Source of the DNA: Saprospiraceae bacterium
GTDB lineage: Bacteria > Bacteroidota > Bacteroidia > Chitinophagales > Saprospiraceae
Length of the DNA stretch: 64,000 nucleotides
Reading direction: 5' to 3'
NCBI GenBank assembly: GCA_028284395.1
Contig: JANQRV010000535.1
Location: 42,869 to 106,868, forward strand
The notes under the pieces are model-generated. The model ran no database searches, was not told the origin of the DNA, and saw only the letters and a list, made by a program, of their open reading frames with translations. The position numbers and the translations under genes are program-made. This document shows, piece by piece, positions 1 through 8,270 of this stretch (position 1 is the stretch's first letter; each line of letters opens with the position of its first letter).

Positions 1-2521
1 AACTTACGTTTTCAGATATTAATTCGAGTGCCGCTAGACAAACCGATACGCGACTGGTCGATAAGTTTGCCGCGTCGATTATTCTCAGATAATAGGATTT
101 TCCCGGGATTAAATCGACGATTTTATACTCTTCTTTGGTATTGCCGTCTTCGAAACAAGCCACCTGCTCAAGAGCAGAACAGTCTCCCCGGTAGAGTTCA
201 CCGATAAACCCTCCAGTCAAATTGGGCTCATAAAAGGAGAGTCGAAGATACACCCTGCCCGACAGTGGGGCATCAAAACGGATCCAAGAGTCCCGAAAGT
301 TTTGGAAAAAGGACGAACAACTCTCCGGCAGATAATAAGAAAAACTCGGAGTTGAAGCACCAATTTCCAACTCCTGACAGTGTATAAAATCTGTAATTTC
401 TATTGATTTGGCATCCGTGCACAGATCGGCCGGCGGATCACAAATGATCTCATTGAAAAACGGACGCAAATAAGGAACCGTAGGATTTTCGTCATTACAA
501 TCAAGACTATCAGCAACAAAACCTTCCGGGATCAAAAGATCGCCGGTTGGCCCTGTAGCAATCGGAAGGGGGAAATTTGGATCACCAAAACCGTCGCCAT
601 CTAAATCTACAAATACGACATGAGTGTCCGGACCAATTTGTTGCTCGAGACAAAGTTGCGAGCTGTTTCCGGAAGAATCCTGCGCACTAAACAGGTACTT
701 CACATAGGTCCCACCGTCCATCTGCATAGTATCGACCTCCACTCCATCAATCCAGGAAACATCGCAGTCTTGCGTAAAGGCGGTAACACCTCCCCGCCCA
801 TCTGGAATTGGATGTATGATCGGAGCAATGGTGTCGTAAACAAGAACGGTCAAACTAAAAGAATCCCGAGAATGACATCCATAATCAGAACTGGTATAAA
901 GCCAATCATGTACGAAGGTGATTGGCGTCTTAGGAGTGACGACTTCACCCTCCAAATTCTTTGGTCGTCGCCTTCGGTTTCCCCTTCTCGATACGGCAGC
1001 GACCAAGTCGTACCAAGGAGGACAAACGATATCCGAAATACCAAAGGAATCCTGAAGAAAATGTAGCTCATCACAATCGATCCGGAGCGTATCTTTGGAT
1101 TTTAACAGCTGCCCTCGATAAAACGCCTCCATTGTGGCCGATTTACCAAGATAAATGTCTTTTTCCAATCGGGTCCAGCCTTCCGTCCAAAGAACACGGG
1201 AGTTAAACGCTCCCTTTTGCATCCGGTCTTCAATCCGGGACTGAAAAAACGAATCATCAGGATAAGGCAAGTTCGGCGGAGTTCCGATAGCCCCCAGTGT
1301 GTCCGGACGTGGATCCAAAGCTATACATATTGCGCTTTCCCGATTCGTCCTAATACCCAACCCCTGATAAAAATTGGATTGCTCAGACAAATGCTTTGTC
1401 AAATAAGCCGCATTGGAAGATTCATAATTGGAATCTACCAAAATAATCCCCTCCGGAGTGGGACCGAACGTCTTGAAAAAACCCGTGTTCAGGCCAAGCG
1501 ATCCAGGTCTTTCTGCACCGATACTCCACCAGGTATTATTGGCAATAAGCAAATTGCCTGCTTCAATTTGTTGTCGACAATCCGCCTGGCCCGTAAGGTC
1601 TTCAACTTTTAGTGCCCCAACTGGAAAATCAAGGATCAGGCTGTTGGCCAACAAACCGGCTGAATTATCTTTAAAGAAAACCCCGCCGTCCAACTGAGAT
1701 ACGTCCAAAACCTCACCGCATGTCTGGCCGACCAGGGTAGCATTGAAAATTTGCGGATTAGAGATCCGGCCATTCCTTCCGATATTCCCTTTTCCCTCAA
1801 TCCCGTAACTCCGATCAGACAAGATCTGGTCATTAGCCACAATCCCAAATTTGAAGGCGAACCAATAGAGTCCGCGGCCCGTCCATCCAAAATCCCAATC
1901 GAAGGCGTCGTCCTGGGTAAAGGAAACAACAGCGTTTGAAATATCTGCATCTCCACCATGAATGCGAATACCATCTCCCTCAGACGCATAAATCTCAATG
2001 AAATCAATCCGGGTATTCTTATCTACATGGTCCAAAAACAATGCTGCACCTATCTCTGTCTCATTTCCTTTACCGGCAAAAGATATTTGTACATATCTCA
2101 GAATTTTTGTCCCCATATTTTCTCCTCCTTGCAGTGTAATTCCTCCCCAGGCAGGAACTTTGCGTCCTCCCGTAAATCCGACGCCACTCCAATTGCGCTT
2201 ATCTTCTGTGGTAAATATTATGGGGTCTTCCTCGGTTCCGATTGCTGCTAGAGTTGCTCCGGGCGCCAATATTAGGCTGGAAGTGACTTGCTGCGGATCC
2301 GAAGGCGCTGCCTTGGCGATGATTTGTGTACCGGGTTCAATCAGGAGGCTCCCTGCTTCCATTGTCACCTGCCCGTCAAGCAAGTAAATTTTATCGCTTT
2401 GCCAGCTGTACCGCCCCCACCGCAAATCGCCATCGGTAATCACGACTGTATCCCGCTGACCGATAACGTAGCTGGGAATAAGGACGGAAATAATCAGGAA
2501 GAAATATCGGACCGAGTTCAT
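1..2521 (-). CDS. secreted beta-helix T9SS-type protein, 3' end beyond the window
   Basis: The frame is open without a stop from the ATG at 2521 to base 1, giving about 840 residues; the C-terminus lies outside the window. The N-terminus is a signal peptide (basic/polar start, hydrophobic core FFLIISVLI, ending near VIGQ). Residues ~30-370 carry short G/N-rich repeats typical of right-handed parallel beta-helices (EPGTQIIAK, WGGITLQGG, GDGIRIHGG). A DLDGDGFG calcium-type loop lies near residue 637, followed by a Cys-rich CUB/pre-peptidase-like domain. It is a clear paralogue of the 930-aa protein at 8271-11063, sharing FAGKGN, GDGIRIHGG, GRGLYWF, IEGKGNIG and RRGN-RRRPKN. That paralogue ends in a T9SS sorting domain, so the missing end here probably does too (inference). 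It is the last visible gene of the sigma-factor/CHAT operon. The ligand is unknown; a cell-surface or secreted location is inferred. Confidence 0.85.
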   Translation of the reverse strand, partial: MNSVRYFFLIISVLIPSYVIGQRDTVVITDGDLRWGRYSWQSDKIYLLDGQVTMEAGSLLIEPGTQIIAKAAPSDPQQVTSSLILAPGATLAAIGTEEDPIIFTTEDKRNWSGVGFTGGRKVPAWGGITLQGGENMGTKILRYVQISFAGKGNETEIGAALFLDHVDKNTRIDFIEIYASEGDGIRIHGGDADISNAVVSFTQDDAFDWDFGWTGRGLYWFAFKFGIVANDQILSDRSYGIEGKGNIGRNGRISNPQIFNATLVGQTCGEVLDVSQLDGGVFFKDNSAGLLANSLILDFPVGALKVEDLTGQADCRQQIEAGNLLIANNTWWSIGAERPGSLGLNTGFFKTFGPTPEGIILVDSNYESSNAAYLTKHLSEQSNFYQGLGIRTNRESAICIALDPRPDTLGAIGTPPNLPYPDDSFFQSRIEDRMQKGAFNSRVLWTEGWTRLEKDIYLGKSATMEAFYRGQLLKSKDTLRIDCDELHFLQDSFGISDIVCPPWYDLVAAVSRRGNRRRRPKNLEGEVVTPKTPITFVHDWLYTSSDYGCHSRDSFSLTVLVYDTIAPIIHPIPDGRGGVTAFTQDCDVSWIDGVEVDTMQMDGGTYVKYLFSAQDSSGNSSQLCLEQQIGPDTHVVFVDLDGDGFGDPNFPLPIATGPTGDLLIPEGFVADSLDCNDENPTVPYLRPFFNEIICDPPADLCTDAKSIEITDFIHCQELEIGASTPSFSYYLPESCSSFFQNFRDSWIRFDAPLSGRVYLRLSFYEPNLTGGFIGELYRGDCSALEQVACFEDGNTKEEYKIVDLIPGKSYYLRIIDAANLSTSRVSVCLAALELISENVS

Positions 2522-2630
2522 AGTATTTGGTTTTAGAGGTAGTTGTTCTTCCAGAAAGATAGTATGTTCTCCTTGAATACCCATTACATATTCGTAATTT
2601 TTTACATATTTTATTTTGATGGTATGATTC

Positions 2631-5174
2631 TCAATTCTTAATAAATTTGTGGCTGCTGATAGTGCCATTTGAAAACTGGACTTTCAATATATATAACCCT
2701 GATACCAAAGAAGAAACATCTAGTTCATACGGGTTTTCAAAAACATTGATATTTCTTGAATAAAGGATAGCGCCGTGGATATCGGAAACTACCACGGATC
2801 GGATTTGCCCTTCAGGGTCTGCCTGGTGAAGGAATACTGAGGATTGAGCGGGATTGGGGAAAACCTGGAGACGTGAGTCGGTTGTACCTAAATCCGAGAC
2901 GGAAGTCACAAGACTGTTTACTTGTACATCATCCAGGAACATCCCATCTTCAGCGCCACCACCACCAAACCAGTCGTATTGGCCACGTTGTTGAAACCGG
3001 ACAACGAATTTTTCGGTCAGCTGGAGTCCATTGTCAGCCGCCAACTGGGAAATGTCTAATTGATAAAAGTGATAAAGCCAGTCCTGCTGATTCTCGAAAT
3101 CAAATTCAAATACTTTCACAAAACTACTGCCGCCATTATCGCTAAAGTAGATGCCATCGTCAATCTGAGTTTGTTCGAAAACATCTGCCATCCAGAAACT
3201 CAGCGTAACTTGGGGTTGCCCCAGCAAGTTGAGATGAAGATCCAACGCATTGGTGGTAAAACTGCCGTCACATCGTTTTCCGATGAGCGCCGAATAAGTA
3301 GATCCCTCATGAGCAAAGCCGGTGACGACATCTACAAAGCTCATCGGGTTGGTAATGGCTTCTTCTGAAATGATAGACGAAGTTTGATCTGCGAAATTCC
3401 AAGCCCAGGCGGACTTAAATGCTCCTCTTTCAAAGTTGTCAGAGAAGGGCAGAGTGGCATATTCGAGATTGGGATTGTACACTTTCACATCATCCAGATA
3501 GAATCCATCCTCAGCTCCGCCACCACCCACAAAATCACTTTGTCCGGTCTGTTGAAATCGAACCACAAACTTGTCCGTGAGTTTGAGGCCTGCCTGCGCA
3601 GCCAGTTCATCAATGTCGATTGGCGGATGCTGCCCGTAAACATTGTGGCACCATTCCTCAGGAAAGAAATCCAGGACTTTAACAAAGTCTTCTCCATCAT
3701 TATCGCTAAAATACAAGCCGTCATCGACGTGGGTTTCATCAAATTGATCGGCCACGAAAAAGGTCATTTCCACATCCCATTCTCCCAGGAGATTCAGATG
3801 GAGATCTAACGCATTGGTGGTAAAGGTACCATCGCAAATGCGGCCCATCAATACCCCGGCCGTACGGTCTTGTCCGGTTTGATCAACGACGCCCACAAAA
3901 CTCATGGGGTTGGTGATTGAACTTCCAGTTGCTACCGTAACGGTCTCATCGGCAAAGTTCCAGGCCCATGATTTCTTCATGATTCCATTGTTGAAATCAT
4001 CTTCGAAAGGAATGCGGGCGAATTCCAATTGTGGATCGTAAACTGAAACGTCATCCAGATAAAATCCATCCTCGGCCCCGCCGCCGCCGCTAAAATTACT
4101 CTGCCCCATCTGCTGGAAACGAATGACGAATCGGGCAGACAAGGATAAGCCGGCAGCTGCCGCCAATTCATCGACATCGATGGGAGGATGCTGACCAAAT
4201 CGTACATCACACCATTCCTGCGGAAGAAAATCTAACACCTTAACAAAGGTCTCACCAGCATTATCACTGAAATAGATACCGTCGTCAACATGGGTTTCGT
4301 CAAACTGGTCGGCAATAAAGAAAGTCATTTCTACGTCCTGCTCCCCCAAAAGATTCAAATGAAGATCCAGGGCATTGGTGGTAAAAGTGCCATCACAAAT
4401 GCGGCCCATCAATACCGCATGGCTCCTGTCCAGGCCAGTCCGGTCGACGACGCCGACAAAGCTCATCGGATTGGTAATGTCACTACCTGTGGCTACCGTA
4501 GTCGTTTCATCCGCGAAATTCCAGGCCCAGGACTTTTTCATCACCCCGGTATTAAAGTTATCGGAGAAGGGAAGGTCCGCAAATACCAACTCCGGATCAT
4601 AGACGCGGACTTCATCCAAATAAAAACCGTCTTCCGCTCCTCCACCGCCGGAAAAGTTGTGCTGGCCGTTTTGCTGAAAGCGGATTACAAAGTTGCTGTT
4701 GAGGCGGAGGCCATGACGCCCCGCCAGCTCATCCACATCAATTGGCGGATGCTGACCGAATAATCGGTCACACCATTCATGCGGCCAAAAGTCTAGCACT
4801 TTTACAAAGCTGCGACCACCATCATCGCTAAAGAATAAACCGTCCTCAATCTGGGATTCGTCAAATTGGTCGGCGATAACGAAGGCCAGTTCAACATCAT
4901 TTTCACCGGACAAGTTTAATTTCAAATCAATTGAGTTGAGCGTAAAGCCCCCCTGATCAGAGGTCTTTCCCATTCGGACGCCGATTGTTTGATCAATGCC
5001 AATGCGATTCTGGACATCAACTACACCATTGGCTCCATTCAAATTGGCATGGGCAGTCCACCAAATCGGATTTAAGGCGCCGCTTTCAAAATTGTCGTAG
5101 AAAGGTAACCTAGCTTGGGCAAAGCAAAGATTACAGGTGTAAGTCAGTACAATTAGCAGCAAAAGATTTTTCAT
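2631..5174 (-). CDS. secreted protein with four ~187-aa tandem repeats and T9SS sorting domain
   Basis: 847 aa. Residues 1-20 form a signal peptide (NLLLLIVLTYTCNLCFAQ). Four homologous modules follow, beginning near residues 23, 201, 388 and 575; modules 2-4 are exactly 187 residues apart. Each starts with a PF-DNF motif, continues through TTNALDLHLNLLG, ADQFDET-DDG-YFSDN and GQHPPID-DELAA, and ends in GGGGAEDGFYLDDV. Modules 2 and 3 are nearly identical; 1 and 4 are more diverged. The acidic, Gly-rich blocks and jelly-roll-like length suggest a MAM/concanavalin-like binding domain, but I do not recognise the family with certainty. Residues ~765-847 (VFPNPAQSSV to SHKFIKN) are a type A T9SS C-terminal sorting domain, so the mature protein should be secreted or surface-anchored. 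It lies 90 nt after the CHAT gene and 109 nt before the second beta-helix gene, in the same operon. Its role is unknown; it could be an adhesin or a CHAT substrate. Confidence 0.85.
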   Translation of the reverse strand: MKNLLLLIVLTYTCNLCFAQARLPFYDNFESGALNPIWWTAHANLNGANGVVDVQNRIGIDQTIGVRMGKTSDQGGFTLNSIDLKLNLSGENDVELAFVIADQFDESQIEDGLFFSDDGGRSFVKVLDFWPHEWCDRLFGQHPPIDVDELAGRHGLRLNSNFVIRFQQNGQHNFSGGGGAEDGFYLDEVRVYDPELVFADLPFSDNFNTGVMKKSWAWNFADETTTVATGSDITNPMSFVGVVDRTGLDRSHAVLMGRICDGTFTTNALDLHLNLLGEQDVEMTFFIADQFDETHVDDGIYFSDNAGETFVKVLDFLPQEWCDVRFGQHPPIDVDELAAAAGLSLSARFVIRFQQMGQSNFSGGGGAEDGFYLDDVSVYDPQLEFARIPFEDDFNNGIMKKSWAWNFADETVTVATGSSITNPMSFVGVVDQTGQDRTAGVLMGRICDGTFTTNALDLHLNLLGEWDVEMTFFVADQFDETHVDDGLYFSDNDGEDFVKVLDFFPEEWCHNVYGQHPPIDIDELAAQAGLKLTDKFVVRFQQTGQSDFVGGGGAEDGFYLDDVKVYNPNLEYATLPFSDNFERGAFKSAWAWNFADQTSSIISEEAITNPMSFVDVVTGFAHEGSTYSALIGKRCDGSFTTNALDLHLNLLGQPQVTLSFWMADVFEQTQIDDGIYFSDNGGSSFVKVFEFDFENQQDWLYHFYQLDISQLAADNGLQLTEKFVVRFQQRGQYDWFGGGGAEDGMFLDDVQVNSLVTSVSDLGTTDSRLQVFPNPAQSSVFLHQADPEGQIRSVVVSDIHGAILYSRNINVFENPYELDVSSLVSGLYILKVQFSNGTISSHKFIKN
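2920..5108 (-). repeat. four tandem intragenic repeats (period 561 bp in copies 2-4)
   Basis: At the DNA level the repeat units of the 847-aa protein start near 5108, 4574, 4013 and 3452 (minus strand). Copies 2 and 3 share long near-identical stretches, for example the segment coding the TTNALDLHLNLLG block, which indicates recent duplication or gene conversion. Copy 1 is about 534 bp to the next start rather than 561. Confidence 0.85.
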
Positions 5175-5264
5175 TGTTTTCCTTTTTAATTAACTATGCT
5201 TTTACTCTAGGTAGGAGATAGTTTCAAAAGGTGATCTTTTGCTGTTCTATTTTTGCTAATATTT

Positions 5265-8258
5265 TTAATTGTACAGTACAAAACCTGCCCAGGAATAGGG
5301 AGAATACCCCTTCTCCTTCATCGCCTTTTTAGCTTTCCTGAGGGCAAAATCAGCCTGATTGGTTTCGAGATATGATTGGTAAAAGTATTTCATGAATTCT
5401 GCTGCTTCCCGGTCGATGACTTTCCATAAACTCATGACTAGTTGACGAGCGCCAGCCAATCTAAATGCTCTTTGTAAACCAAAAACCCCTTCGCCGTCCG
5501 TTTCCTTTCCTCTTCCGGTATCGCAGGCAGAGAGAACGACCAATTTCGTCTGCTTCAAATTAAGATCTATGACTTCCCGAGAGGTCAAGACACCATCTTT
5601 GAACTTCGGTGGGACAGTACCGCCATTCCAGGTGTAGTTACCACCTGCAAGAATCAATCCGCTGCGCAACAAAGCATTTTTCGAAGCGCTGAAACGCTCC
5701 TCCAGCACTCTGGCCTCTGTGCTGGCCCATTCATCGTATTGATAGAAATAACCGTGGGTAGCAATATGTAGAATCGCGGGAGAAGGATCAGCGTAATAAG
5801 ATGCAATCTGGTTTTCAAGAGCTCGCTGCCCGGAAAAAACTTTTGTCTGATAGTGATGCTCTTGCAACAAGTCATTCAACAACCTTATCTCTTGAGAAGT
5901 CCCCGGAAGCCGATCGAAAGGACCTAAAGTCTGTATGGTTTGACCGGTAAGTGTTGGTAAGGAGTTTTGCCAACGTATAAAGTTGGTGCTGTCCACATCG
6001 AAAGTTGGGTCCCCTAGCAGAACAGCAGAGGTTGGGTATTGATTTTCAGATTCGTCCTGCAATAGGTCCCGCAAGTTATTGTGATAACGGATTTCAAAAT
6101 CGTTGAACAGGAGGTCTCCTGAATCAGAAGCGTCTTTACAAATACCTTCGAATGCAATTTGAAACAATTTTCCGTCTGCCGACAAATTGATCTTTCTTAT
6201 ACCTGCGATCTCTTTTTCTATTGGTTCCCAAATTTCATGGTAAAGGACTTCTGACGCTTCCAAGTCTTTCGTATAATGTTCGTAATTCTCTAAGATTTCT
6301 GCAAGCTTTGAGCTATTGGTTAGGTATATAAGCCTTGGAGCAGAGAGTTCTTTCTTTGTTATTAGCGCATAGTACAACATCGAATCAGGGTTTAGATACA
6401 ATCCATCATGATGAGGGAATGCCAGGATGTCAATGGCAGCCTCTTGTGGATCTAGAGCAGCGGCCAAATCTGCAAACAAGTACTCCTTTCTTTCCGAATG
6501 CCAGTTGGGGATTGCACGAACCAGGGCCTGTTCCTGGACTTCTTGCTCTTTTTCTAAACTGTCGATCGAAAAACCGTAATTGCGCTGCTCTCCCAAAGTC
6601 ATGTTGTAAGCCTGCGATAATTGCCTCCTAGTGGATTCATATTTTCTTCTGGCTTCTGAAAGTTCATTAGAAATCTGTCTATTGCGAAAGCGAGTACTGT
6701 AGTCAAAAACGAGGTTTTTTGTAGCCATACTGAGATCCTGCAATGCTTTGTTCAGATCTGGTTGATTTTGGGTGACAGCAAAGTTCACAAATACATCAAA
6801 ATTGCCAGTGGCGAGCAACCGGTAGTCCAATCGGGTTTGTTCGTCAAAGGAGGCGTAATAGTTATGCAAAAGCTCCAATTGTCGTTTATTGGCTTGTTTA
6901 TAATGTATGGATGCTGATTTAACTTTGTCTAGCTGTACGTACACGCGAGCCATATTGTAAAGTGTAGATAAATAATCGGGATGCCCCTTACTATAAATCC
7001 TTTTTACGATCGCTAGGGATTCGGAATAGAAACTTAACGCTTTTTCCGCATCTTCAGACAATTCATAAAAGGTGCCCAAATTGTTAAGGGCATCAGAGTA
7101 ATGCTTGTTTTCTTTACCAATCATATTTTCGATAATGGCCAAACCCTCCTGGTAGCAACTGTCGGCAGCATCATATTTCCAATCATATTCCAGAAGCCGC
7201 CCAAAAGCATCCAGTAAAAAGGCTTTGTGAAGCGAATTTTGACCGGGCCGAAGCACTTGCTGTAAATGGACCAAACTACTGTCAAAGTAAGACCTGGTCA
7301 ATTCCACGCTATCGGGAAATGCTAGGGAATGGATTCCTCCGAGTCGATTGTATGCAATGGCCAGGTCGAGGTTCTGGTCGATCGATTGGAAGCACTGAAT
7401 GACTTTCCTATACTCCGACATCGCCTCTTCATACTTGCCAGTTGCGTAATAGATGTTTGCGTTTGCACCATGATTATAACCAACTTTACTGGGGATCTGG
7501 CAATTGGATTGATTCACGGACTCTGAAATATGCAGCAGCTCTTGTGCCTCCGGTATTCGGTTGGTGCTAACCTTTAACAAACAATAGTCGTTAAGAAGGT
7601 CCGCGTAGGCTGGATGATTGATCAGTCCTGCTTGCTCCCATATCACTTTGCTACTTTCATAAGCTGCTTCTGCATCTACCAGGCGGGAAAATCGTTTATA
7701 CGCATTGCCTGCCCCGTGATGAGCCAATGCCCTAATCGCAGAATTGACGGGAGCTATCTCAAGTACTTTTTCGTAGGACTTTACAGCTTCATCATAACTT
7801 TCAATAAAGTATTGAAATTCAGCAAAGTGAAAAAGCAATTCAGGATAATTGTTCGAGGTATTCGCCGTCTCTACTAAGAGCATCTCAAAAAGTGCCTCTG
7901 ACTGGTCAATCTCTTCAATCTTCTGTAAATACCGGGCTCGTAAAAGCCTAAACTGGCTAATTACTTCGGCATCGGTCTGGCCATCGATATAGGGGCCCCA
8001 TTTGATAAATGTTTCTTCCGTCGCATGCCAATCTTCCATTTCTAACAATGCGGTCAAGTACCAGATTCTTTCCCGTGTTGTCGAGTTCTCAGCGTATTGG
8101 AGCCACTCTTCTACCACTCGACAAAAAGAGCCCTGATAGAAATAGTGACCGAACGGACTAGCTTCCTGGCCATCCGTAGTGGCAATCTGAAAAATAGATG
8201 TACAGCATAGCAGAAACAAACTCCTGGCATTCCCATTGAAAATAGTGGTGACCTTCAT
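5265..8258 (-). CDS. TPR-CHAT caspase-like protease
   Basis: 997 aa. Residues ~100-470 consist of TPR-like helical hairpins (for example YDEAVKSYEKVLEIAP, GKYEEAMSEYRKVI, AEKALSFYSESLAI), followed by a helical linker (~500-590) and a C-terminal CHAT domain (~690-997). The catalytic dyad is present: His835 in HIATHG and Cys912 in VVLSACDTGRG, with the usual FRLAGARQLVMSLWKV and RKAKKAM blocks after it. CHAT proteases are clan CD (caspase-like) cysteine peptidases that are normally activated through their TPR part. The first ~31 residues look like a signal peptide (NARSLFLLCCTSIFQIATT, then DGQEA), which would place it outside the cytoplasm; this is unusual and unproven. It starts 12 nt after the beta-helix gene stop, so it is co-transcribed with the sigma/anti-sigma pair. 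The substrate is unknown. Confidence 0.92.
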   Translation of the reverse strand: MKVTTIFNGNARSLFLLCCTSIFQIATTDGQEASPFGHYFYQGSFCRVVEEWLQYAENSTTRERIWYLTALLEMEDWHATEETFIKWGPYIDGQTDAEVISQFRLLRARYLQKIEEIDQSEALFEMLLVETANTSNNYPELLFHFAEFQYFIESYDEAVKSYEKVLEIAPVNSAIRALAHHGAGNAYKRFSRLVDAEAAYESSKVIWEQAGLINHPAYADLLNDYCLLKVSTNRIPEAQELLHISESVNQSNCQIPSKVGYNHGANANIYYATGKYEEAMSEYRKVIQCFQSIDQNLDLAIAYNRLGGIHSLAFPDSVELTRSYFDSSLVHLQQVLRPGQNSLHKAFLLDAFGRLLEYDWKYDAADSCYQEGLAIIENMIGKENKHYSDALNNLGTFYELSEDAEKALSFYSESLAIVKRIYSKGHPDYLSTLYNMARVYVQLDKVKSASIHYKQANKRQLELLHNYYASFDEQTRLDYRLLATGNFDVFVNFAVTQNQPDLNKALQDLSMATKNLVFDYSTRFRNRQISNELSEARRKYESTRRQLSQAYNMTLGEQRNYGFSIDSLEKEQEVQEQALVRAIPNWHSERKEYLFADLAAALDPQEAAIDILAFPHHDGLYLNPDSMLYYALITKKELSAPRLIYLTNSSKLAEILENYEHYTKDLEASEVLYHEIWEPIEKEIAGIRKINLSADGKLFQIAFEGICKDASDSGDLLFNDFEIRYHNNLRDLLQDESENQYPTSAVLLGDPTFDVDSTNFIRWQNSLPTLTGQTIQTLGPFDRLPGTSQEIRLLNDLLQEHHYQTKVFSGQRALENQIASYYADPSPAILHIATHGYFYQYDEWASTEARVLEERFSASKNALLRSGLILAGGNYTWNGGTVPPKFKDGVLTSREVIDLNLKQTKLVVLSACDTGRGKETDGEGVFGLQRAFRLAGARQLVMSLWKVIDREAAEFMKYFYQSYLETNQADFALRKAKKAMKEKGYSPYSWAGFVLYN

Positions 8259-8270
8259 AATTGTTAGGGG

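Noticed and set aside
2920..5108. Possible CRISPR or satellite array
   Set aside because: Repeats are 534-561 bp, in frame and protein-coding, so they are domain duplications.
5225..5241. CAAAAG-GTGAT-CTTTTG dyad after the CHAT gene as a terminator
   Set aside because: Only a 6-bp AT-rich stem without a following T-run; the next gene appears co-transcribed.
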